56,618 nt of DNA from Amycolatopsis keratiniphila subsp. keratiniphila. GTDB taxonomy: Bacteria; Actinomycetota; Actinomycetes; Mycobacteriales; Pseudonocardiaceae. The notes beneath the pieces were generated by a model that searched no databases, had not been told where the DNA came from, and saw nothing but the letters and a program-made list of their open reading frames with translations. The stretch spans positions 1 to 56,618 of the forward strand of contig NZ_LQMT02000045.1 in NCBI RefSeq assembly GCF_001620365.2. Reading direction: 5' to 3'. This document shows positions 24,415 to 32,598 of this stretch, piece by piece; within the stretch, counting starts at the first letter, position 1, and every line of letters begins with the position of its first letter. The translations under genes were made by a program, and so were the position numbers.

Positions 24415-27400
24415 ATGGAAGGGCCGGGCGGTGTGTCCGACTCGCGTTCCGCCCCGGTGGCGGAGCGGTTCGGATTCGAGGACCTGAACTGGACCGACGT
24501 CGCCGATATCGTGTGGCTGGCCGCGGCCATCTCCCCACGGCGGGCCGACAGCGCATCGGCGCCGCCCGAGGAGCCCCGACGGACACCCGAAGACGTGCGG
24601 ATCCGCAACGCGCCTTCCGAACGCGGGGAAATACCGGAACTTCCCGAACCAGGGCCCTCCCGGCTCGTCGACGCCCCACCAGAGGAGGACGACGACGGTC
24701 AGGTCGTCGCGATCGAGGCCGTTCCCGGTGAGCTGCCGGAACCCGCGGTGGACGGCGCCGGGCCCGGGGGAGCGGTACTCCTCGAATCGCTGGAGTACTT
24801 CCGTGCGCTGAGAATCCTGAAACGGGAGATGGTCTCGCGGCGACACAACAATGTGGTCCTGGACGAAGTGGCGACCGCCGTCCGGGTCGCGGAGACCGGG
24901 CGGTGGTGGCCGGTCACCCGATCGAGAAAAGAGCGCTGGCTGGACCTGACGCTCGTCCTCGACAACGGTCCGTCGATGGCCTTGTGGCGCCCCAGGGTGT
25001 CCGCGTTCGTCGAATTGCTCGGGCAGGTGGGTGCTTTCCGCACCATTCAGGTCCGTCTGTTGGAAACCGCCAAGGACACCGAAGAGGATCTCGTTCTTCG
25101 TGGTGGCACGCCCGGCGCGCCCGCCAGGGATCCGGACGAGATCGTGGATTCGTCGGGGCGGCGCGTGGTGTTGCTGCTGACCGACGGCGTGGGTGACGCC
25201 TGGCAGAAGAAGGACGCGCTGTACCCGATGTTGGCGCGGTGGGGCAGGAAGATGCCGGTGAGCATCGTGCACCTGCTCCCGCATTGGCTGTGGGGCCGGT
25301 GCGGAATGAGTCCGCACAAGGCGCGGTTGAGAGTGCCGAACGCGGTGGCGCCCAACGGCCGCTGGAAATGCGACCTGGCGGACGCCTGGCTCGAACCCGG
25401 TTCGAAAGTGCCGGACCATCTCGTCCCGGTGCCGGTCCTCGAACTGCGGCCGAGGTCGCTGAGCTGGTGGGCCGGACTGATGACCGGCGAAAACGACGAC
25501 GCCGTGGAAGGAACCGTCGTACTCGCCACGGAACGGATTTCCCAGTCCGATTTCGACGACCCGCCGGTAACTTTGTCACCCACCGAACGAGTGCAACGAT
25601 TTCGCAGTGTTGCGTCGCCGCCGGCGCTACGCTTGGCGCAGTTGCTCGCGGCGGTACCGGTCCGTCTCGACGTGGCGAAGCTGGTGGGACAGGAATTCGT
25701 TCCGGAAGCGGGCCCGGAACACCTCCTCGAACTTTTGCTTTCGGGGATGATGTACGCTCCCGCACTCAGGGAGGGCGAGTCCACTTGGGACACAGACGGG
25801 GTCTTCGCTTTTCCCGAGGCAGTCCGGGAACTGCTGCTCAGCGGCGCGCGGCGGTCGGAAACGGCCAAGGTCGTCCGAGTGGCCGCCACCCATTTCGGTG
25901 ACCGGATTCGGCTGATCAAGCACCTCCGAGACGCCATCGCCGACCCGAACAACACACCGGACCCAGACCTCACCCGCGAGTCCCCGGCCGATGTGGAGCT
26001 GGAAACCGCGCTCATGCGTGCCCTTTCCGGGCCGTACCTGTCCCGGGCGGACCGGCTGCGGAACGCGGCGGCAAGCCAAGTCCTCCAAACGCACCTATCT
26101 GAATCAAAGACTGAGAGCTCGATGATGCCTGAGACGGCCGAACGTCCACCTGCCTCGACGCCTGTGCCACAGGGACGCTCGTCTTATCTCACTGAGCCCG
26201 AAGCGAATGAGCCGACCACCCGGATCGTGCACCCCTCGGCGTCGGAAACCTCCCGGAGCTTCCCCGCCCGCCAGCCCGACGACCCGCCGCTCGTCTTCGG
26301 CAACGTTCCCCCGAGGAACCCCAATTTCACCGGTCGCGACGAATTGCTCGACCAGCTCACCAAGCGGTTGAGCAGTGGTACCACCGCCGTGCTTCCTTCG
26401 GCGTTGCACGGTCTCGGTGGTATCGGCAAGACGCAGATGGCCGCCGAGTACATCTACCGGCATCTCCAGGATTACGACCTCGTCTGGTGGATCGACGCCG
26501 CGCACACCACCCAGATCCGTGCCGGTCTCACCGAACTCGCCGGAATCCTCGGCCTGCACGGCGCGTCCGAAGCCAGTGTCGCGGTCCCCGCGGTCATCGA
26601 GGCACTGCGGACCGGGCGGCCCTTCCGCCGCTGGCTCCTGGTCTTCGACGCAGCGGAAAGCCCGGAGACCGTGCTGCCGTTCTTCCCGCGCAACGGTCCC
26701 GGCGAAATCCTGATCACCTCGCGGAACTCCGACTGGGCGGGTATCGCGCGCCCGCTGGAACTCGCGGTGTTCAAGAGAGAGGAAAGCGTCGAGCTGCTCG
26801 GACGCCGCGGTCCCGAGATCGACCCGGCCGACGCCGACCAGCTCGCGGAGAAGCTCGGCGATCTGCCCTTGGCCGTGGAGCAGGCGGCCGCCTGGCGCGC
26901 GGTGACCGGGATGCCGGTGCAGGAGTATCTGCGCCTGTTCGACGAGTCGGTCGAGGAAATCCTCGACACCGCTTCGGCGCCCGACAACGAGGTGTCCGTC
27001 GCCGCCGCGTGGAACGTTTCGTTCGAAGAATTGAAGACCCGTAACCCGGCGGCACATCAGATCCTGCACATCTGCGCCTTCTTCTCCCCGGAACCGATCT
27101 CGCGCGATCTGCTCACCGGGGTCAACCGGGTGTCGATTTCGCCCGAGCTGGACGCCGCGCTCCGTGACCCGATCAAGCTGGCGCGCGCCATCCGGGATAT
27201 CAATCGCTATGGCCTGGCCAAGATCGACCACGGGAACAACACCCTTCAGCTGCACCGGCTGGTGCAGCTGGTGCTGCGCAACCGGGTCATGGCCCGGCAG
27301 GTGCACGCGCGGATGCAGCACGGTGCCCACCAGTTGCTCGCCGCGCTGGACCCCAACGACCCCGAGTCCAGCAGGCACTGGTCGCGCTACCGCGAACTGC

Positions 27401-28767
27401 TGCCGCACGCCTACGCGGCGAACGTCCTGGACTGCGACAACGACTGGCCGCGTCAGCTCTACATCAACCTGATGCGTTACCTGTTCGAGTACGGCGACCA
27501 CGAAGAAGCGGCACGGCTCGGTCTCGAAGCGCGCAAACGCTTCACCGACGTCCTCGGCCCCACCCATCCGCAGACCCTCGAAGTCTCGTCGAGGCTCGGG
27601 CTCTACCTGTGGGCGATCGGCCGGTACTCCGAAGCCGCGGAACTCAACCAGCGCACTCTCGCGCTGCGTTTGCAGATCTCCAGCGAGGAGAACGAGGAGA
27701 CCTTCGCGCTTCAGCGGAACATCACGATCGATCTCCGGGCGCAGGGTGATTTCGCGGGAGCGACCAAGCTGAGCGAAGAGATCTATCACAAGGCCAAGCG
27801 GATGTTCGGTGAAGACGACCCGGAGACGCTCTACGCCGCGTATCAGCACGCGATCAGCCTGCGGTTGGCCGGCGCCTACCGGGAGGCCTTGGAACTGGAT
27901 CAGGACACCCTACGGCGGCGGATCGAGGTTCTCGGCCGCGACCACGTTCGCACCTTCAGCGTCAACAGTTCGATGGTCGTCGACCTGCGCGAAGCGGGCG
28001 AATACGGCCAGGCCCGGATTCAGCAGGAGAGGTTGACGGAGAACTTCGTCGCCCGCTTCGGCGGGGAACAGCTGGACGCGACCGTCAACTCGTTCCTGCT
28101 TTCGGTGACCAGGCGGAAGGACGGCGACCACCCCGGGGCGCTCGGCTTGTCCACGGAGGCCCTCAAGAGGTTCCGGCTCGCTTATGGCGACGACCATGGC
28201 ACGACGATGGCCACGGCTCTCGCGCATTCGATCGATCTCCGCCACTCGGGTGATCTGGCCGCGGCGAAGAAGCTCGGTGAGAGCACCTTCGAGCGGTACC
28301 GCGGCGGTCTCGGCGAGCACCATCCGCACACCCTCGCGGCCAACGTCAACCTCGCGGTGACGTTGCGCCTGATGGGCGACCCCGCCGCCGCCCGCGTCCT
28401 CGACGAGCGTGCCCTCGAGCAGTTCCGCGCAACCATCGGCCCGGACCATCCCTATGCCATCACCGCCGCGATCAACCTGGCGAGTGACCTGGCGGCGGTG
28501 GGCGAACTCGACCGCGTGGTCGAGCTGGGACGAGACGCGATCGAGCGTGGCACACAGGTGCTCGGCGAGGATCACCCCACGGTCCTGGCGGCGTCGTTCA
28601 ACCTCGGATTGGATCTGGCCGCGCTGGGTCGAACGGAAGAGGCCGCACCGTTCCGCGACCCGATCCTGGCGCGGTACCGCCGGATCTTGGGCGAGGCCCA
28701 CCCGGGAACGCAGGCCGCCGGTCGCGGTGCCCGGGCCAACTGCGACATCGACCCGATCCTGATGTGA
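24415..28767 (+). CDS. vWA-like / NB-ARC / TPR protein (FxSxx-COOH system TPR protein, FxsT-like)
   Basis: A 1450-residue STAND protein. Residues about 1-125 are Pro/acidic-rich. About 125-560 form an SAV_2336/vWA-like part with DLTLVLDNGPSM (a degenerate MIDAS near 177-188) and VVLLLTDGVGDAW. An NB-ARC NTPase begins near 620 (PPRNPNFTGRDELLDQL), with Walker A GLGGIGKTQ near 666 and Walker B-like RRWLLVFDAAES near 740. From about 1010 to the end there are some ten TPRs of the ALARRAL/GEDHP type (GPTHPQTLEVSSRLGL, GEHHPHTLAANVNLAV). This layout equals the FxsT component of FxSxx-COOH RiPP-linked systems. It should act as an NTP-driven sensor or signalling hub. Its stop lies 1 bp from that of the convergent hydroxylase gene. 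Confidence 0.87.
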   Translation: MEGPGGVSDSRSAPVAERFGFEDLNWTDVADIVWLAAAISPRRADSASAPPEEPRRTPEDVRIRNAPSERGEIPELPEPGPSRLVDAPPEEDDDGQVVAIEAVPGELPEPAVDGAGPGGAVLLESLEYFRALRILKREMVSRRHNNVVLDEVATAVRVAETGRWWPVTRSRKERWLDLTLVLDNGPSMALWRPRVSAFVELLGQVGAFRTIQVRLLETAKDTEEDLVLRGGTPGAPARDPDEIVDSSGRRVVLLLTDGVGDAWQKKDALYPMLARWGRKMPVSIVHLLPHWLWGRCGMSPHKARLRVPNAVAPNGRWKCDLADAWLEPGSKVPDHLVPVPVLELRPRSLSWWAGLMTGENDDAVEGTVVLATERISQSDFDDPPVTLSPTERVQRFRSVASPPALRLAQLLAAVPVRLDVAKLVGQEFVPEAGPEHLLELLLSGMMYAPALREGESTWDTDGVFAFPEAVRELLLSGARRSETAKVVRVAATHFGDRIRLIKHLRDAIADPNNTPDPDLTRESPADVELETALMRALSGPYLSRADRLRNAAASQVLQTHLSESKTESSMMPETAERPPASTPVPQGRSSYLTEPEANEPTTRIVHPSASETSRSFPARQPDDPPLVFGNVPPRNPNFTGRDELLDQLTKRLSSGTTAVLPSALHGLGGIGKTQMAAEYIYRHLQDYDLVWWIDAAHTTQIRAGLTELAGILGLHGASEASVAVPAVIEALRTGRPFRRWLLVFDAAESPETVLPFFPRNGPGEILITSRNSDWAGIARPLELAVFKREESVELLGRRGPEIDPADADQLAEKLGDLPLAVEQAAAWRAVTGMPVQEYLRLFDESVEEILDTASAPDNEVSVAAAWNVSFEELKTRNPAAHQILHICAFFSPEPISRDLLTGVNRVSISPELDAALRDPIKLARAIRDINRYGLAKIDHGNNTLQLHRLVQLVLRNRVMARQVHARMQHGAHQLLAALDPNDPESSRHWSRYRELLPHAYAANVLDCDNDWPRQLYINLMRYLFEYGDHEEAARLGLEARKRFTDVLGPTHPQTLEVSSRLGLYLWAIGRYSEAAELNQRTLALRLQISSEENEETFALQRNITIDLRAQGDFAGATKLSEEIYHKAKRMFGEDDPETLYAAYQHAISLRLAGAYREALELDQDTLRRRIEVLGRDHVRTFSVNSSMVVDLREAGEYGQARIQQERLTENFVARFGGEQLDATVNSFLLSVTRRKDGDHPGALGLSTEALKRFRLAYGDDHGTTMATALAHSIDLRHSGDLAAAKKLGESTFERYRGGLGEHHPHTLAANVNLAVTLRLMGDPAAARVLDERALEQFRATIGPDHPYAITAAINLASDLAAVGELDRVVELGRDAIERGTQVLGEDHPTVLAASFNLGLDLAALGRTEEAAPFRDPILARYRRILGEAHPGTQAAGRGARANCDIDPILM

Positions 28768-28768
28768 G

Positions 28769-30571
28769 TCAACCCGGCACGAGCTGCCCGACCCAGGAGG
28801 CGAGTTCCTCCACGGTCGGTGGCCGCGTGCCGGATCGCAAGGACCGATGCACCGCGCGGACCAGTTCGGGACAGTGCAGCAGGGCACGGGCGGCAGGGTG
28901 GAGGCCTCGGGCGGAGAGCGCGAGGCCCAGCCCGACCAAGGAGTTCGGCCGGTCCGGATCCGCGGCGAGTTCCCGCCGGTAGCCCTCCACGGCTTCGACG
29001 TGATCTCCCGCGGTGTAAGCGAAATCAGCCGCGGTGGCGCCGGGTACCGTCGGCGGTCGTCCCGCGCCGCCGAGGGAGAGCCGGATGAGGTCCGTTCTGG
29101 CCGGGGACCAGCCTCCGTCCGGTATCGGCGTCGGAGGAAGGCTCGTCGCGTCGAGACTCGCGGGAGGTCTCGGTCTTCCGCTGAGCCACGCCGCCGCGAG
29201 TTCGGCGACCACCGACGGGTCAGGACGCAGGTGCCGAGCCCGCCATCCCGCGCGGTGATCGCGGCGGGCGGCCGTGGCCAGGTCGCTCGCCTCCGCCGAG
29301 ACGGGCTCGCTCTGCCACGGTCCGAGGCGTTCGGCGATGGCGTCGAGAAAGCGTCGGCCGGCATCGGTCAGCGTCGAGTCCACGCGCAGCACTCGCAGGG
29401 TGCGCCACGTCTGCTCACGCCAGTAGGCGAATTCGAAGCTTGAGCGCCGGGGATGCGTCCCGGCCCTGGCCAAGGCGCGCCAGAAGGCGGTGACACCGAA
29501 GAAGGCGTAAACCCCTTGAAGAGCGCCGCTCAGGGGACGTGGATCGTCTCGCCAGGCCACGTAGATCCGCTCTCGGGGGTCCGGCTCGTACAACTCGACG
29601 AGGTGCAGCAGACCGCCGAGCACGATGTGCTGGAATTCGTGGATCAGCGTTTCGGCGAGGGAGGCCCCGTCGGTGGGCAGTCCGACGACCGCACTGCCGA
29701 ACGCCTCCCCGGTCGACGCGCTCGGATTCCGGAAGAGCACCTGGGGCTTCGGAACCAAGGACGCCAATCCCACCGGCATGATGCGGGCGAGGCCGGGCAG
29801 ATGGGTGGCGACCAGACGACAGGCCTCGTCGATCAGCCGTTGCCAATCCGCCAGATCCTTGCCCGGTAGCCGTTCCGGCGGGATCGGTTCGTAGAGTCCG
29901 CGATAGGGGTCGAGGTCGTCGAGCCACAACGAGAACCGCTGCGCGCCGACGTGGCTCCGTACCCGTCGGATTCCCCACCAACCCGGGGCATCGGCATCGG
30001 GCGCGTCCGGCAGATGAACCGTCGTGCCGGCGTTCGACACCGAGTACCGGCCGTTCACGCCGCGCACAACGACCGAAGAAAACGTTTCGGTGTCCGGAAA
30101 GCGGGCCATCCCGAGCGAAGGGAGCATGGCGTCGCCGTGCCACGCCGGGATGACGGTCTCGAAGTCGAGCTCCGCCCGGATCGCCGCGGCCGCCGCGATC
30201 GCGTGCGCGTGCCCCAGGTGCATCCACAAAGGACCGATGCCGTCGATTCCGTTGCGGAGCAAGCGAGTCGTGTAGCCGGCCCAGCTTCCGGTGTACGGAT
30301 TGGTGAGCATCCTGTTCACCGAACGGGGTGCTCGTGCTTCGGCACGTGCGAGGAGTTCCCAAGCGGAATCCAGCGGCGGCAACGGGCCCGCATGATCCGG
30401 TGCCTTCGCGGCTTCGGTCAGCAAGGCGTGGATCAACAGTTTGCGACGGCTCCGCTCGGCCCGTCGCAGCCGCCGCGCCATGTCCTCGTCGCCGTCGAGA
30501 CGCGCGAGCGCGTCGAAGTCCCGCCATGACAACCGGTGGAACGCGGGACGCGACCCGGCTGATGGCGGCAT
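28769..30571 (-). CDS. HExxH-motif putative peptide beta-hydroxylase
   Basis: A 600-residue protein with the zincin-like motif HEFQH at 311-315 (AETLIHEFQHIVLGG), followed by LVELYEP...RIYVAWRDDPRPLSGALQGVYAFFGVTAFWRAL. This block is typical of the HEXXH-motif proteins linked to actinobacterial RiPP loci and annotated as alpha-ketoglutarate-dependent peptide beta-hydroxylases rather than proteases. The N-terminus FHRLSWRDFDALARLDGD and the C-terminal TPR-like segment (EAVEGYRRELAADPDRPNSLVGLGLAL) also fit. The start ATG 30571 overlaps the stop of the 65-residue peptide gene (ATGA), strong evidence that the peptide is its partner. It converges with the FxsT-like gene. The reaction is inferred from family naming. 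Confidence 0.82.
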   Translation of the reverse strand: MPPSAGSRPAFHRLSWRDFDALARLDGDEDMARRLRRAERSRRKLLIHALLTEAAKAPDHAGPLPPLDSAWELLARAEARAPRSVNRMLTNPYTGSWAGYTTRLLRNGIDGIGPLWMHLGHAHAIAAAAAIRAELDFETVIPAWHGDAMLPSLGMARFPDTETFSSVVVRGVNGRYSVSNAGTTVHLPDAPDADAPGWWGIRRVRSHVGAQRFSLWLDDLDPYRGLYEPIPPERLPGKDLADWQRLIDEACRLVATHLPGLARIMPVGLASLVPKPQVLFRNPSASTGEAFGSAVVGLPTDGASLAETLIHEFQHIVLGGLLHLVELYEPDPRERIYVAWRDDPRPLSGALQGVYAFFGVTAFWRALARAGTHPRRSSFEFAYWREQTWRTLRVLRVDSTLTDAGRRFLDAIAERLGPWQSEPVSAEASDLATAARRDHRAGWRARHLRPDPSVVAELAAAWLSGRPRPPASLDATSLPPTPIPDGGWSPARTDLIRLSLGGAGRPPTVPGATAADFAYTAGDHVEAVEGYRRELAADPDRPNSLVGLGLALSARGLHPAARALLHCPELVRAVHRSLRSGTRPPTVEELASWVGQLVPG

Positions 30572-30768
30572 CAGTCGATCCGTTCGCCACCCGCACTGCC
30601 TGCGCTTCTGTAGCGCGCGCGGACGAGGGTGGTGCGTTCGACGACATGGTGAGCCGACTGGCGGAAGGCTTCGCCCTCCAGCTCCCGCAACGCGGTGAAG
30701 GAGACCGCGTCGAGATCGAGCAACGCCGATTCGATGTCCGGTTCCGTGTCTGCCGAGAAAGAACTCAT
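30571..30768 (-). CDS. FxSxx-COOH-like RiPP precursor peptide with atypical C-terminus
   Basis: A 65-residue peptide starting at ATG 30768, with GGAGGG 9-14 bases upstream. Residues 16-31 (LLDLDAVSFTALRELE) match the leader pattern of FxSxx-COOH peptides (L-x-D-L-x-x-V-x-x-x-x-L-x-E-L), followed by the helical GEAFRQSAHHVVERT. The C-terminus, VRARYRSAGSAGGERID, lacks the Phe-x-Ser-x-x-COOH motif. Translational coupling to the HExxH gene marks it as the likely substrate. No radical-SAM/SPASM maturase is visible, so cyclophane formation is not expected unless supplied in trans. Modification site and product unknown. A much longer in-frame extension was rejected because it enters the regulator gene. 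Confidence 0.75.
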   Translation of the reverse strand: MSSFSADTEPDIESALLDLDAVSFTALRELEGEAFRQSAHHVVERTTLVRARYRSAGSAGGERID

Positions 30769-30844
30769 CGTGCCGATTCCCTCCACCCGTGAAACGGTTG
30801 CGAGAGTTGAACCTCGCTCAGGATAGCCGAGATTTCGCGCCGGA

Positions 30845-31558
30845 TCAGGCCTCGGCGGCCGGGGGTGGCCGTCCGGCCGCCAATTCCCGTAGTGCGCGAG
30901 GGCTGGTGATGGTGACGCGCTGGCGTGCGGTGCGCACCACGCCCAGCCGCCGGAGTTCGTCGAGGCCACGGATCAGGGTGCTGCGCGAGACACGCGCGAA
31001 GCCCGCCAATTCTCCTTGGTTGAAGCGGAGATCGATCTGTTTCCCGGCCGTCCAGTCGACGGCGTGCTGCAACGCGAGTTCCAGGAGAACGGCGGCGAGG
31101 CGTTGCGGGAAATCCGGGCCGCCGGATTCGAGACGCAGCCGGTCGGATTGCTGCAGGCGGATCGCGGCGGTTCGGAAGATTTCCTCGGCGATACGCGGCT
31201 GGTCGCGTAATACGCCGAGGAATTTGTCCCTCGGCACGACGAGGGTGTGCACCTCGTCGATCGCCGACATCGTGGCGGAACGGGGGAGTCCGCTGATCGG
31301 GGCCAGTTCGCCGACGATTTCCGCGGGACCGCGCGCGGCGAGCGGGGCGTCCTCGCCGCGGTAGTTGGTGGCGCTGATCTTCACCCAGCCGTGCAGGACG
31401 ACGAACATGCTGGTGGGCGGACTGCCCTGGAGGGCGAGGATCTGGCCGGGGCGCCACACTTTCAGGTGGCCGGCGCGCCGGAGGGCGGACTGCTCCGCCG
31501 GTGTCAGCCGCCGCCAGGTGCCGAGACTCCCGTTTTCAGCCGCGGAGGAACCGGTCAT
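30845..31558 (-). CDS. Crp/Fnr family transcriptional regulator
   Basis: A 237-residue protein with an N-terminal cyclic-nucleotide-binding beta-roll (LKVWRPGQILALQGSPPTSMFVVLHGWVKIS...GPAEIVGELAPISGLPRSATMSAIDEVHTLVVPRDKF) and a C-terminal Crp-type HTH (IDLRFNQGELAGFARVSRSTLIRGLDELRRLGVVRTARQRVTI). The phosphate-binding cassette reads GELAPISGLPRSATM, retaining G-E-L and R-S-A, so binding of a cyclic nucleotide is plausible. There are no Fnr-type N-terminal cysteines. It precedes the peptide and hydroxylase genes on the same strand (76-bp gap). The cyclase-like protein encoded 8 kb away could supply its ligand; that link is an inference. Confidence 0.9.
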   Translation of the reverse strand: MTGSSAAENGSLGTWRRLTPAEQSALRRAGHLKVWRPGQILALQGSPPTSMFVVLHGWVKISATNYRGEDAPLAARGPAEIVGELAPISGLPRSATMSAIDEVHTLVVPRDKFLGVLRDQPRIAEEIFRTAAIRLQQSDRLRLESGGPDFPQRLAAVLLELALQHAVDWTAGKQIDLRFNQGELAGFARVSRSTLIRGLDELRRLGVVRTARQRVTITSPRALRELAAGRPPPAAEA

Positions 31559-31743
31559 CCTGGCCCTCCGGTTCCCCGGACACCGGATCGGTGCTGTGTT
31601 CCATATGACGCATCAGCCACTCCCCCGACTCGTCAGCATGGTCAGTGGGCAGAACGACCCGGAAGTTTCGAACCGCGACCGGTAATTGTGCCAGGCACGG
31701 GGTGACTTCACCAGGCCTCGGGCCGGCGACGGGGGAGGGTGTC

Positions 31744-32157
31744 ATGCGCAGTGCGGAAAGTGTCATGGGACGGCCGAAGGATCACCGCAACGTGCCGGTG
31801 GGGCAGAACCCGCGGACGCCCAAGGCGTTCGGCCGAAGACCGGCGTTCTTCGCGCCGCACCCGCCGCTGATGTCCGGCGGGTGGTATCAGGGCGACGACC
31901 ACGAGGTCGTCGGGCCCGGCCGGTATCCGGTTCCCCGTCCGCCCGCCAGATCGGCGAAGGCCGCGGTGCTGTGGGCACTCTTCCTGGGACCGTTGGGCCT
32001 TTGTTACGTGTCACCCGTCGGCGGGTTGATCGCGACGGCGGTCTCGGTCACGGCGATCACCTTCGGCGGCGCCGCGCTGGTGGCGGTGATCTGGCCGGTC
32101 GTCGTGGTGCTTTCCCTGGCGGCCTTGTCCGGGCGTCCGGACGACGACAGGAGATGA
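31744..32157 (+). CDS. Small membrane protein of unknown function
   Basis: A 137-residue protein preceded by a strong GGGGGAGGG ribosome-binding site, which decides ATG 31744 against a longer frame from 31645. The first 75 residues are polar and Pro-rich (NPRTPKAFGRRPAFFAPHPPLMSGGWYQGDD); two hydrophobic segments follow (AVLWALFLGPLGLCYVSP, GGLIATAVSVTAITFGGA to WPVVVVLSLAAL), then a charged end. It looks like a two- or three-span inner-membrane protein with a cytoplasmic N-terminus. Not recognised. Divergent from the Crp/Fnr gene and followed by a strong hairpin. Confidence 0.75.
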   Translation: MRSAESVMGRPKDHRNVPVGQNPRTPKAFGRRPAFFAPHPPLMSGGWYQGDDHEVVGPGRYPVPRPPARSAKAAVLWALFLGPLGLCYVSPVGGLIATAVSVTAITFGGAALVAVIWPVVVVLSLAALSGRPDDDRR

Positions 32158-32182
32158 CGTCCGGCCGCTTTCCGGCCGGATG

Positions 32183-32225
32183 ACCGCGGTGGGGGACGCT
32201 CAAGGGGGGCGGCCCCCACCGCGGT
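32183..32225 (+). terminator. 13-bp-stem hairpin terminator
   Basis: Arms 32183-32195 and 32213-32225 (ACCGCGGTGGGGG and complement) enclose a 17-base loop, 25 bp after the small membrane protein gene. Probable intrinsic terminator; no T-run. Confidence 0.7.
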
Positions 32226-32249
32226 TCCCTTCGTGAGCACGGCACTCAC

Positions 32250-32373
32250 GTGATTGAACGGACGACACGTGTGATCCGACGGACGACACACGTGACCAGA
32301 TGGACGACACGACCGCGGCGAAGTCTTCGTCGTGAGTCGTCCGTCTGATCACACGTGTCGTCCATCCAGTCAC
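32250..32373. repeat. 21-bp repeat array, locus B (three forward and two inverted units)
   Basis: Forward units at 32250-32270, 32271-32291 and 32292-32312; inverted units at 32332-32352 and 32353-32373. Each begins GTGAT/C and contains GGACGACAC near its end. The two groups face each other across a 19-bp gap and can fold into a long stem. The remaining gene-free DNA up to 32598 holds the 28-bp element at 32383-32410, an 18-bp perfect palindrome (32430-32447, GGAGGGTCGCGACCCTCC) and the promoter region of the phospholipase gene. Confidence 0.8.
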
Positions 32374-32382
32374 GCGAGACCG

Positions 32383-32410
32383 CCAGTAGGTATCCAGGAC
32401 ACGGTTGGTT
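32383..32410 (+). repeat. 28-bp dispersed element with core GGACACGGTTGG (copy 2)
   Basis: Same strand and same position relative to a 21-bp array as copy 1 (21353-21380), 23 of 28 bases identical. Function unknown. Confidence 0.6.
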
Positions 32411-32598
32411 CTGACGTCCTCGACGCTCAGGAGGGTCGCGACCCTCCGAAAGTCGCGTCATCTTGCTCCGTTCATGCAGCCCCTGGGCCGAACCCTTGAA
32501 CCGATCAGGCACCTATGTTTCCATCTGCTCGATAGTCCGATCAAAGGTGCAGTTTCGAACACGATCGAACGGGTTCAACGCAATTCCTGGAGGGCTCC

